64,000 nt of DNA from Halicephalobus mephisto (Eukaryota > Nematoda > Chromadorea > Rhabditida > Panagrolaimidae), in contig SWDT01000013.1 in NCBI GenBank assembly GCA_009193035.1, forward strand, positions 434,001 through 498,000, given 5' to 3'. The position numbers and the translations under genes are program-made. The notes beneath the pieces are model-generated. The model had not been told where the DNA came from. It did not search any database and saw only the letters and a list, made by a program, of their open reading frames with translations. Each line of letters opens with the position of its first letter. Position 1 is the first letter of the stretch. This document shows positions 23,376-35,815 of the stretch, in pieces.

Positions 23376-26300
23376 TTAAAAATGCACATTCCTGATGAAA
23401 AATCGGGGTTGCTGATCGAAATTTTTAGCTGAATTCGCGGCCGTTGTTGCAGGGCCTAATGCTGGTCTGAATCCGGTAAATCTCGTGGAGGACTGATCTC
23501 TGAGAATCCCTCGACGGCGAAATTTCTCAGAAGGCGATCGTCGACGATCCCGTATCACAGATACACAAAGAAGACCTCCAACAAAAATCATCTGAAATTT
23601 AATAATTTTTCCAAATTACTTCGGAATAAATTACAAAATAAAAAATATTAATTTTTATAAAAAAATAAAATTTTATAAAAATAAAAAATATTAATTTCTA
23701 TAAAAAAATAAAATTTTATAAAAATGAGAAATATTAATTTTTATAAGAATTTTAATCCATAGGATGTCGTTCAAAATACCATTTTACGATTATCTAATTC
23801 CAATTCTAGTAAATTCAATTTTTAAAAATCATATTTCCGGATTTTTCACATTTTCGAAATTTTCGGTTTTGTTTCTTAAGTCCAAAATTCCAGATGATTT
23901 CGAAATTTAAAAATATTTTCTATTTTTATTAAAATTAAAAAAATACTTTTTTTATAAAATAAAGTGTATTTTTTTAAAATTTTGATTATTTATATTTTTA
24001 GTGAATATTCGTTATCTATTAAATTAAATTTCCGATAAAAAATAGTTTTAAAAATGTTCAATAATATATTAATTTCCATTGGTCATCGAAATTATGAATT
24101 TACTAGATATGGACATCACCAGAGCTGTCGATTTTTCGAAATATTCTGTTTTTGACTTCGAATTTCTCAATTTTCGAACTCAAACTAATTCGATTTTTTA
24201 CTTCGAATTTTTCAATTTTCGAACTCAAACTAATTCGATTTTTTAATTCGAATTTTTCAATTTTCGAACTCAAACTATTTCGATTTTTGACTTCGAATTT
24301 CTCAATTTTCGAATTCGAACTAATTCAGTCCAAATTTGAATTCTTCAATTTTCAAATCGAACTAGTTCGAATTTGATGGTTTTAGTAACAAAAATTTAGT
24401 ATTATCTTTTAACCACTTATGGAAACTGTTGAAATTTTTCGTTGCAGCTTTATCTTCAAACCGCATATGCAATAAAAACACGCATTTATAAAATCGAATT
24501 AGTTCTAGTTCAAAGTTCGAAGCCGATAGTTCTGTTCTTCAATTTTTGAATCAAACTAATTCGAGTCGAACTTTTGATTTTCGAATTAGTTCGAATTAGT
24601 TTAAAGTTCGAAATCGACATATATGGTCATCGTTTTTTGAACCGGACTGATTCAATTCGAATCTGAATTAATTCGAAAATTAAAATTCGAAATCAACAGT
24701 TCTGGTCATCACTTTTCGAACTCAGCTAATTCGATTCGAATTTGAATTAGTTTAAAGTTCGAAATCGACATATATGGCCATCTTTTTTTGAACAGAACTG
24801 ATTCGATTCGAATTTTTGATTTTCGAATTCGAATTAGTTTAAAGTTCAAAATCGACAGCTATGGTCATCACTTTCGATCGACGGAAATGCTTACACATCA
24901 AATGACCCAGACAAAGTGCTGATTCATGAATTGTCAAAAAATGCGTCATTGACTCTAAATATACTATATAGTTTTGAAACTCACTAATTAATAACTATTT
25001 AAATTTTTCAAAATTTAAACACTAAAAATTAAATTTTAGAGAATTTAAAAATAACCATATTTTAAAATTTTTAAAACTAGATTAATAAAAATTTGAATTT
25101 TTTAAAAACAGTTTTTTAAAATTATTTGAATTTAAAAAAATAAAATTTTGAAATTTTTTGAATTTAAAAAAATTAAATTTTGAAATTATTTGAATTTAAA
25201 AAAATTAAATTTTGAAATTACTTAATTTTAAAAAATTAAATTTTAAAATTTTTTGAATTTTAAAAAATTAAATTTTGGAATTTTTTGAATTTAAAAAAAA
25301 TTAAATTTTAAAATTACTTAATTTTTTAAAATAAAACTTACCGCAGCAAAGATCACGAGGATTGGTCCAACCACGAGAATTAAGGATTTCTTAGAATCAG
25401 AATTTGCAAGAGATTCTTCGTTTAGTTCTATTGGAGACAGCAATGTTTGCTAAAATTATTTTTATTACAAAAAATATTCATCCAAAATCATTGATTTTCG
25501 GAAATTACTTTTTCTTTTAAAAAAGTATTTTTTAAATTTAAAAATCACTTTTTAATTGTAAAAATTATTTTTTTAAAATTGGAAATCACTTTTTCTTTTA
25601 AAACAGTATTTTTAAAAATTCAAAAATCACTTTTTCTTTATAAAAATTATCTTTTTTATTTAAAAAATCACTTTTTAATTATAAAAATTACTTTTTTTAT
25701 TTAAAAAATTACTTTTTAATTATAAAAATTATCTTTTTTATTTAAAAAATCACTTTTTCTTTATAAAAATTATCTTTTTTAATCTCAAAAATCACTTTTT
25801 CTTTATAAAAATTATTTTTTTTATTGAAAAATTACTTTTTCTTTAAAGACTTACCGTAAAAGAACTGAGAGAATTGTCGTTGAATAAACTTTGTTCCATG
25901 AAAACGTTATCCATGATCACTGGGACTAAGGAGCTATTCAAAGCACAAATGCTTAATCCATAGTTCAAATCTCCTACTTTCAGGGGTTTTTCGACTGATA
26001 TAATATACGGTACAGTATCAAAAAGTAAAGTGACATTTGTGTGCTGAAAAATAAATTTTAAAAAATATCTAAAATAAATTTTTAAAAATATTTAAAATAA
26101 ACTTTTTAAAAATATCTAAAATAAACTTTTTAAATATATTTAAAGTAAATTTTAAAAAAATATTTAAAATAAATTTTTAAAAAATATCTAAAATAAATTT
26201 TTAAAAATATTTAAAATAAATTTAAGAAAATATTTAAAATACGCTTTTTAAAAATATTTAAATTAAATTTTTAAAAATATTTAAAATAAACTTTTTAAAA

Positions 26301-29300
26301 ATATCTAAAATAAATTTTAAAAAAATATTTAAAGTAAATTTTTTTAAAATATTTAAAATACAAACCTCCAAAGAAATCACTGCTCTTTCTTTTTCTGGAT
26401 TTTTAAAAACAAATTTTTCATTTTTAAATTTTAAATTTTTTTGATTTTCATCCAAAGGATCCGCTGGACCGATTTCTCCAAATTCGAGATAAATTTTGTC
26501 ATAAAGAGAAGCATTTTTGAGAACTTGGGCGATTTGATGACTATAAAGTTTCAAAGTTTTTGTTTGATTTTCGTAAACTGCCCTCAGGTCCTTGACAAAA
26601 GGACAATGGATTCCTCTGATGCAACTTTTTTCGGATTTTGGACAATCACATCTGCAAAATTTTAAATAATAACATTATAAAAAAACAAACAAATAATATT
26701 AGAAAACTTTGAAAAAATTTAAATAATAACATAAAAAAAAATAATATTAGGAAATTAAAAAAAAATTTAAATAATAATATTATAAAAAAATAATATTAGA
26801 AAACTTTGAAAAATTTTCCAAATTCAGAAGACTTTAAAATTTCTTATTGAATTATAAAAAACCCTAAAAATTTGAGTTTTAAATTGTTTTATTTTCGAAA
26901 AATTTTGAATTTCTTAGATTTTTGAAAAATCCCAAAAATGTCTACTGAATTTTGGAAAATTCTGAAAAATTTCAAAGTTTTTATTAAATTTCCAAAAATT
27001 CTAAAAATATATTGTTTTGGAAAATTCTATAAAATTTAAACTTTTCTACAGTAACCAACCTCAATTCATCGAGACATCCAAATTCGCAAATAATTCCATT
27101 TTTTTGTTTACAAGGTTTTTGGATTTTTGGCGGATGAAGTCTGATCCCTTCGTTATTCATTTTATTTTTATTTTTTTCTATATTTTCTACCGCCATAGGC
27201 AATGTAGAAGATTGAACAAATTCAGAAGTCGGGATTGTTGTTCCTAAAAATTCTACCGTAATAATCGTAAAAAAATAAAAAACAAACTTTCTTGGTCATT
27301 TTTCGTTTTAAAAGTTGTATTTTCAGAAATGTTTGATTCTGGAGTCGTGACTTCCATCAACTCCACGTGACCAATGTGAGGGGCTTCAGAAGTCGAAGAA
27401 GAATTTTTTGAAGAACTTTCAGAATTCCCTACAGTAATCGAAGAAGAACTTTTTGAATTTCCTACAGTAATCGAAGAAGAACTTTTTGAATTCCCTACAG
27501 TAGTCGAAGTTGATGAAGATTCAGAATCCTTCGATACCGTAATTTCAGGTACAGTACTTTTTCCAGAAATGAAATCAAGAAGATCCGTACTGTTAAATGG
27601 AGTTTCATCTGAATCCTGATTTACCGGTATTGCTTTTTCTTTTTCAATCTAAAAAATTCCATAAAAATTAAAAATCAAAAGTTGATTTTTTTTCAAAAAT
27701 TAACGTTATTAAAAAAATTTAAAAAATCCTAATTTTATAAAAATTTAAAAAATTCTAATTTTTATAAAATTTTAAAATTCATATTTGCTTATTTTTAATT
27801 ACATTTTCGAAAATAATTAAATTTTCGTAATAAAAATAAAAAAGCATTTTTAATTTTTAAAAAATCATAAAAATTGAAAAAACTAGAAATTTAAAAATAA
27901 ATGATCGAAGTTCAGGAAGCAGGTCTCCGTGTTTTCTTGACACGTGATCTATGAAATTTCGATTTTTTTAAATTTTTAGTTTTTATTTTTTTTCAATTTT
28001 TCATTATTTTTAAATTTTAATTTTAAATTTTCTTAAAATTTTTCATTTTCATTTTTTTTTAAATTTTTATATTTTTTTTACTTTTTTAAATTTTATTTTT
28101 TTTTAAATTAAAAAAATTGAAAATATCTAAACTAGAAAATAATTTATATTTGAAAAAAATTGTTTAAATTAAATTAAAAAATTTGAAATTTCTTAATTTT
28201 TTTAATTTCGAAAATGTTTAAAAAATTAATTCCAAATTTTTTAAAAATTATAACTTATTCGAAAAATTAATATTTAAATAAAATTATTTTTTTTATTTTA
28301 AAATTTAAATTACAAAAAAAATAAAAAACTTACAATTTTGGAATGTCTCTGAATTGCAGTTACTGAATTTCCATTTAAAATTGTCGAATTTTTTTTAGTT
28401 TTTTCCACAACATCAAGTTCGGCAGTATTCATCGATATAAAGTGATTTGTCAAATTTTTTGTAGCACAAGATTCACTCAAACATTCAACAGGGATCATGT
28501 TTTCTGCATCTTCGATTTTACTGCATTCAATACAATTTAAAGATTCTAAAAAAATAATTATAAAAATTTAGAAAAATAAAAAAATTATAAAAATTAAAAA
28601 AAATAAAAAAATAAAAAATAATTATAAAAATTTTAAAAATTAAAAATAAAAAAATAATTATAAAAATTTTAAAAATTTAGAAAAATTAAAAAATAATTAT
28701 AGAAATTTTAAAAAATTAAAAATTAAAAAATAATTATAAAAACTTCAAAAATTTAGAAATTTAGAAAAAATTTTAAATTTTAAAAAATTGTAATAATTTG
28801 GAAAATTTTCGAGGTAATTTTAATTTCGTTAAAAATTTCACAAAGATACCATTAGTGACATTACTGCATGGAGAACAAGTAAATGGAATCACTGGAACGA
28901 TGTTGAAGACGTTTTTGGATTGTCTGTTCGAGAAAACGGCGCAAATCTGAATTCCGTATTGGACTCCTGTCTGAACCATCATTTCGAATTTTGTTTGATT
29001 TCCCGGGACTCTGGTTTCACGGTTCTTCAGAATCTTCCGAGTAACAAACGGAAAAGCTCCCTAAAATTTTATTTTTAAAACATTAATAAAGAAATTAATA
29101 AATTTAAAATAACTTTTTTACATAAATTAATAAATTTACACATATATAAGTTCGGACAAATATTTAAGACATCATGTGAAAACCGTGAACGGAAAAAATA
29201 TAAAAGAAAAAATATAAGATGAAAAAGATATAAGATGAAGAAAATGAAAGAAGAAAAAATATAAAAGAAAAAAATATATAAGATGTAAAAAATATAAAAT

Positions 29301-32300
29301 GGAAGAAATATAAAAGAAAAAATATAAGAGGAAAAATATAAGAGGAAAAAATATAAGATGAAAAAATATAAAATAGAAGAAATATAAAATGGAAGAAATA
29401 TAAAACATTAGATAAATTACTAATTATATATGAAAACCGGCTTTTGGGATTGGGCTTAGGCATCTAGGCTATAGTGATAACAATACTATGCAAGATTTTC
29501 GGATACCATAATTAGTTTAATGTTTTTTTCTACTGTCGTGAAAACAGGTCCCCAACGACGTTTGCTCCCTGTTTTTTCTTTTTTGATCCTCATTGATTTC
29601 GAAATTCTTTTTAAATTGATTATTTCTTACTTAATTATAATATTAAGTCAATTTAACTACAAAAAAACTAATATAAAAACGAAATAAATAAGATAAATCT
29701 TGCGAAATAGAGGGAGCAAACGTCGCTGGGGACGGCTGTCGTGCAGCTCCCAGCGCGAAAGTCCCTGAGAGACTCGGTAGTTGCTTTACGTTGTTTTTTA
29801 ATTGTTGAAATTTTGTATGAAAAAGACTTTGTACAATAGGAAGTCTACCGTTTCGTATTCTAGTTTCAGTACTACGGTAATTATCAAAAGTTAAAATTGA
29901 TAAACTTACGTGAGATTGAGTTAATCCATGACTAATTTGATAATAGAGTGGGATTCTGTTCGGAACAGGAGGCTGCCAGACGATCAGGGCTTTTCCGTCC
30001 TCGCCCCAGATGTCCACCACTTCGGCGCATTGAGGACTCATTTCTGAAGAAACATACAGTAAACTACCATACTATTACAGTAATTAAAAATGAACTTTTC
30101 TGCGAATTTTCAGTTCTTAGAAACTAAGACTAAAATTTCCATTCTACTCAGTAGTGATTTCGTAATCAATCATATGTTGTAAATTCATATATGAATTTTT
30201 TACGACATATTCCCAAAGCGAAGTTCAATTACTTTTTATAAACTAAAACAACCTAAAAATTCCATTCTACTCAATGGTGATTTCGTAATCAATCATGTTG
30301 TAAATTCATATATGAATTTTTTACGAAATATTCCCAAAGTAAATTCTTAGATAGTTTTATAACCTAAAACAGCCTAAAACCTTGATTTTGCGCGGCAATT
30401 ATTTCGTAATCTTACACGATTTCGTAATCGTCTTTTTCGAACTATATTCCTCTTAGATGGATCTAAAACTTTCTAGATCAGGACATACGGGATACGAAAC
30501 TCCCTATCTATCCTCTAGAATCAACATTTACATATGAAACTTAATGTCTAAGAAATTACAATACTCAATTTTTCGAAAATGAACTTTTACCTTTTTTACA
30601 GTAATTCAACATTGGGAATTTCTGACAATCTAGTTCGATGGAAGCTTGGATATCGAATGGATCTAATCTCACACATCTGGGGATCATCCTGACTTCGAGG
30701 AATATCCGGCACTTTTCGTCTAAGACATCGATGGGGAGATTCAGATGCATTTTGGCCCCATCTTGGACGATTTCCTGAAAATAATCAATGTGACTTCTGT
30801 TGTAAAAAGTCAATCCCTGTTACAAAAATTCCTGATTATCATAGTAAAATCAATGTTTCACCAGTGCAAGTTGAATTAGACACCAAGAGTGAAATAAGAA
30901 AACAAGGAAGCCAACTCTCACCACGAAAGTCCCTGACTACCATCATTAACTGGTCCTTTTACCAGTGCGAGTCAATTTTCGCGCGAGAAAGCACCAAATA
31001 TATTTTCCAAACAGGTTCTTAATTTAAACATTGATATATGAATTATTTCGAAATTGTTCAATATTAATTACAATGTAGTGAATTTAACTTTTCTTTCTAT
31101 TGTGGTGACGTTTGTGAAACACGTCATTGCGAAATAAATTTGCAACGAAGAAACCTTATTGAAGCTGTGACAATTTAGTTTTTAATCTGCTTTAAAAATT
31201 TAGTTCTTACCACTCTTGGTTGAGACAGACTACCTTCTGGGATCATACATCTTATAGGATAAGCCACGGGCGATTCATATCCATAAATATCCGCATCGAA
31301 ATATCCTCGAGGATTCTGCCAAGAAACAAAAATATGAAGCGATTGGTCATCGTTAGATTGCCTCGGGGGATCAAGATGGATCTAAAAAATTTATTCAATT
31401 TTAAATTTAAAGTTTAATTTAATTTTTTTAGTTTAATTTAAATTTTTTTAGTTTAATTTTGATTTTTTTGGTTTAATTTAAATTTTTTTATTTAATTTAA
31501 ATTTTTTTATTTAATTTAAATTTTTTTAATTTAATTTTTTTAGTTTAATTTAAATTTTTTTGGTTTAATTTAAATTTTTTTATTTAATTTAATTTTTACC
31601 ATTTCTTGGGAAACACTGAAATTCGGCAAATCCACGGGAATCGCCCTCGGCCTGAACACGATCAACTGATGAGCCGGATTCGTGGATCTCAGAACGACAA
31701 GGATTCTGAATTTGTAATCCCTGCAGGAATCCGGGATGGTGAAGGTGATCTGAGGGGACGAAGAAGCTCCCTAAATTAAAATTTGAATATTATTTAAAAA
31801 ATGAAAACTTAAAAAATATTGAGTTTTATAAATTTTTCCTAAAATTACACAAAAAATCAACAATTTTTCGCGAATTTGTCTCAACACGAATTTCTGGAAC
31901 TTTTTTGATTTCAAATGGCAGTTTTAAGTTTATTTAAATTTTGGAAGATTCTCGAAATTTCATAAGATTATAATTTTCAAAATTCATTGGATTCTGAAAA
32001 TTTCATAAGATTCTAAAAAGTTTCAGAATCCACAAAATTTTAGAAATTTCATAAGATTCTCAAAAAGTTTCAGAATCCACAAAATTTTAGAAATTTCATA
32101 GGATTCTAAAAGGTTTCAGAATCCACTGAATTCTGGAAATTTTCACGTGATTCTGGAAGCTTCTACAGAATTTCAGAAAATTCTAAAAATGTCTACGTGA
32201 TTCCAAAAGCTTCTGTGAGATTTCTGAAGACTCTAGAAAACTCCAGAAATTTCTATAAAATTTGGAAATCGATTATGTTCGAGAATCTGCTACAGAATTC

Positions 32301-34114
32301 CGATGTAATTATAAAACTGAATAATCTTACAGCAAAGACCCATTTTTCTTTCTTGAGACTGACGGCGGAATATTCAAAAACGTAAATGAAAGCCGACGGA
32401 ACACCGTTCGTTAATTTGACGTTTATGGTTCTGACGTCCTTGTACGTGGTTTCCACCAGCGGGACTTCTGATGTTGTTTCTCCTAAAAATCAACAGTTAA
32501 AAAGATTTCATATATCAACAATTAAAAATATCAACAATAAAGTGAAAAAATAAATTTAAAAAAGTGGATTTTTATTGCTTAAATTGTAATTTAATTATAT
32601 GAAAAATCAAGTTTTCTATATATAAAAAACATACTTAAATAATGTAAAAATAGTTTATTATATAAAAACATAATTTCAATATATGGGAAATATAATTTTG
32701 ATATATGAAAAACTTATTTTAGGTAAACAAAAAAGTAGATCAATTATATTTAAAAAACTACTTTTAGCATATAAAAAATACACTTAAATGGTGTAAAAGC
32801 AGTTTTATTATATAAAAACATAATTTCAATATATGAGAAATATAATTTAAGTGGATAAAACGTATTTTTTTAAAATTATATTTGAAAAATAAACTTACTT
32901 ATGATCAGATCATCAGTGACAGAATTACATTCATTTTCAATGGTCGTCAACGGACAATTGCAATAAACTGCTTTTGGCTGAAATATATTTAATAAAATTC
33001 ATAAATTTGAATAATTTTCAAACATCATCCATGTGCGGAATCTAGATAATTTTAAACTCATTTTTTAAGTTCTGTTCATATATGAAATCCAAAATTCCTC
33101 GAAAATCTGTCCCAAATCTGTATTTAATTTCCGTCGAAAGTCCTTCTGGATTTGGATAATCCACGAAAATCCCAAAAATCTAGAATTGCGTTTTTACGAT
33201 TTTTTGGATCACTTTTTCGAAGACCTGATTGGAAAACTGTAAGGACGGAAAATGTACCTAATTATAAGAAACAAATTCGTGAAAGTGAAGAAATGAGCAA
33301 TTATAAAGTCGCAAATTGTCATCGAAAAAGTCAAATTTCTTTTCACTTTTCTTTAACGCGCGATATATGGAATTTCCGAACTTTCCTAATTATCCCGTTC
33401 TGGAAGACAATTCAGTAACAATCGAAAATAGGTTCTGAACATATTGCTAGAAGAAAGTTATAGATTATTCTTAAAAAATATTTAACAAGTATAGAATTTC
33501 CATATATGAAATTTCTTTAATTTTCTAGTTTTAGAAGATATACCATCAAAAATCATATTTATATTCTGAACATATATCCGATAAACAGAGAAATAAGTTG
33601 TAAATTACTTCAAAAAAGACGTTTGATTAAAAGTTAATTTTTCATATATGAAATTTAAAAATTTCTTTAATTTTTTAATTTTAGAAGATATATCATCAAA
33701 AATCATATTTATATTCTGAACATATATCCGATAAACAGAGAAATAAGTTTTAAATTACTTCAAAAAAGACGTTTGATTAAAAGTTAATTTTTCATATATG
33801 AAATTTAAAAATTTCTTTAATTTTTTAATTTTAGAAAAGTATTCACTAAAAATCACATTTACGTGCTTGACATTCATCTAATATCCTACTAAATACACTA
33901 TAATCTATTTTTAAACTAAATTAAACTAAAATTATTTTAAAATTTTAAATATTTTTAAAATTTCAAATTTGGAAATTTCGAAACTTACGGTTCCAGAAGC
34001 AACACACTTGAGGTAGCATTCGACAGCACATCTGGCCCTCTTGCTTGGGTTCGATTCGACGAAAATAAAAAAATTAAATAAAAATAAAATAATTAAGGAT
34101 TTATTTTTGTTCAT
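23376..34114 (-). CDS. Single-pass membrane protein with FnIII-like ectodomain
   Basis: Fifteen minus-strand exons: 34114-33989, 32977-32899, 32482-32331, 31770-31600, 31381-31211, 30774-30591, 30043-29910, 29060-28850, 28545-28334, 27648-27288, 27243-27060, 26651-26366, 26043-25855, 25449-25342, 23591-23376. They join in frame to 927 residues. Order: signal peptide (about 1-20); Cys-rich N-terminus (CAVECYLKC, YCNCPL); several beta-sandwich, fibronectin III-like units (IFVSWQNPRGY, ALIVWQPPVPNRIPLYYQIS, YGIQICAVFS) up to about residue 410; a Ser/Thr linker with three ITVGNSKSSSS-like repeats (about 540-580); a Cys cluster (CDCPKSEKSCIRGIHCPF); a membrane-proximal domain; one membrane helix (about 841-867, LVVGPILVIFAAMIFVGG); a basic 60-residue tail (IRDRRRSPSEKFRRRG). 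The layout suggests a cell-surface receptor or adhesion protein; some resemblance to anosmin/KAL-1 is weak and unproven. Introns carry many repeats. Confidence 0.82.
24155..24340. repeat. 45-bp tandem repeat, four copies
   Basis: TTCGAATTTCTCAATTTTCG plus AACTCAAACTAATTCGATTT repeats every 45 bp. From 24340 to 24870 looser TTCGAATTAGTTCGAA-type repeats continue. A 45-bp unit keeps frame and makes a false 15-residue-repeat ORF. Confidence 0.8.
26045..26350. repeat. TTTTTAAAAATATTTAAAATAAA array
   Basis: About 13 imperfect units of 20-25 bp in intron 12 of the membrane-protein gene; a similar array of AAAATTACTTTTT units occupies 25500-25845. Confidence 0.75.
29190..29520. repeat. Dispersed element with ATATAAGA array, copy 1
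   Basis: An array of GAAAAAATATAAGA units (29190-29410) adjoins a unique part about 29410-29520. The reverse complement of the whole arrangement occurs at 56210-56545 in an intron of another gene, including CCGAAAATCTTGCATAGT and CCTAGATGCCTAAGC. It is likely a short non-autonomous mobile element. Confidence 0.7.
29551..29734. repeat. Inverted repeat, 23-bp arms, about 138-bp loop
   Basis: GTCCCCAACGACGTTTGCTC with CCT following (29551-29573) is mirrored by AGGGAGCAAACGTCGCTGGG with GAC following (29712-29734); one mismatch. It lies in the intron between exons 7 and 8 of the membrane-protein gene. It could be a tiny terminal-inverted-repeat element or a fold-back. Confidence 0.7.
30125..30560 (+). 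repeat. Dispersed ~350-bp intronic element, copy 3
   Basis: Two copies of the front half (GTGATTTCGTAATCAATCAT, CCCAAAG) precede one tail (TTGATTTTGCGCGGCAATTA, then CTCCCTATCTATCCTCTAG). Same orientation on the plus strand although the host gene is on the minus strand. Confidence 0.75.
33533..33840. repeat. 150-bp tandem repeat, about two copies
   Basis: TTTTAGAAGATATA(C/T)CATC recurs at 33533 and 33683, and the following copy starts at 33833 before decaying; the period is 150 bp. Each unit contains CATATATCCGATAAACAGAG and a decoy acceptor-like TTTTAATTTTAG. Confidence 0.85.
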
Positions 34115-35815
34115 TTTCACAGATGTTCAAAAAATTTACAGCATTCCTTTTTCCAAAATACAGTAACAAAACCTAAAAAAAATTAAATTAAATTTTTATA
34201 AAATTTAAAAATAAAAAAATTTAAAAATAAAAAAATTTAATTTTTAATTTTTAAAATAAAATTTAAGATTTTTAAAATTGTCTCGACACGATTTTTTGGA
34301 TGTCCTAGAAACCTGCAATTTTTAGTTTTAGATGGGTTGTAAAAGGTTGTATTAGATTTTGGAGAATTCTAAAAACAAAAAAAATTTTAAAATACAATAT
34401 TGTGGAAATAAAAAAATATAAAATTACCCAGACTTGAATTTTGAAATTTGGAATTTTTAAAATTCTTTACTTAATTACGAAATATTTGAAAATATTAAAA
34501 AATTTTAATTTTTTTTGAAAATTTATTTTTTTTAAATTTTAATTTTTTTTGAAAATTTAATTTTTTTAAATTTTAATTTTTTTGAAAATTTATTTTTTTA
34601 TATAATTTTAATTTTTTTTAAATTTAATTTTTTTGAAAATTCTTAAAACCTAGAAATTTCGAAATATTCTTGATTTTTTGAAAGATTCTCAAAATCCAAA
34701 AATCTCCCACGAAAGTCCGGTCTGAACAAAGTTGTGAAAAATCAGCGATTTTTTTAAATTAAAAAATCGAAAAAAATTTAAAAAAGTTTAAACAATTGAA
34801 AAAAATCAAAAAATTTCAAAAAAGTTAAAAAAAAATCGAAAAATTTTTAAAAATTTAAAAAATTGAAAAATTTTAAAAAAATCAAAAAAATTGAAAAATT
34901 TTAAAAAAATCAAAAAAATTGAAAATTGAAAAAGAACAATCGACCGGATCCTGAAAAATCGAAACTAGGTAATCAATCCAAAAAAAAATATTTCTAAAAA
35001 ATCCCAAAATTTGAAGTTTAAACAAATCCGACCTTAATCCTCATCTTCGAAGGGATAAAATCGCGAATCTTTGCCCTCCTTCCATCCAAGGTGATCCTTT
35101 TGAGGACAAAATCGTAAAATAAAATTTATTCAATTTTAAAAACTCAAAATTTGAATGGACCTGACTTTGAAAGTAACTAATTGGTCAAGTACCCCGTGGG
35201 GGTCACTTAACACAGATTCCAGAAATCTTCAAGATGAAAAAATTCACCCATAATCCTAAAAATCAAAAACAAATTTTTTCAAATTGAAAATTAAAAATTT
35301 CCAAAAATCGAAAAAAAAATAATTTTTAAAATTCAAAAACAAATTTTTTTCAAAATTAAAAACTAAAAATTTCCAAAAATCTTTAAAAAATCTTAAAAAA
35401 TCGAAAAAAAAATAATTTTTAAAATTCAAAAATAAATTTTTTTTAAATTAAAAATTTGTTCAAAACTAAAAAATTAAGAATTTTCAAAAATAAAAAAAAT
35501 TAAATCTTTCAAAATCAAAATTAACAAAAAAAATTTCTGTTAACTGAAAAAAATAAACATTCCAATTTTAAAGAAATCCATCTTCTTCAAATCATCAAAG
35601 GATTCAGAAGAAACTCTACAATCTTCATAATTGTTTCTTCCGTTCCAAAATTACCCATTGCTTCACTGAATTCTTTTGTAATTTTTTTGTTCCTTGCGGC
35701 ATCGAAAATTTCTGACGTAAAAAAGACTCACTTCAATCATCCCCAAATCCAGCAAATCTAAACTTAAAATATCCAATTTAATTTCAAACTCAACAATAAA
35801 TTTAAAAATTCAACA
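34115..35815. other. Spacer between CEBPZ and the membrane-protein gene
   Basis: Mostly A/T runs. A GC-richer patch at 35030-35240 includes ACCCCGTGGGGGT and could be promoter sequence of the minus-strand membrane-protein gene. At 35590-35713 the minus strand has a coding-like segment discussed under findings. Confidence 0.4.

Noticed and set aside
24152..24376. 15-residue-repeat open frame
   Set aside because: Product of a 45-bp tandem repeat inside an intron.
29164..29463. Phe/Tyr/Ile-rich minus-strand frames
   Set aside because: They translate the ATATAAGA array; low complexity.
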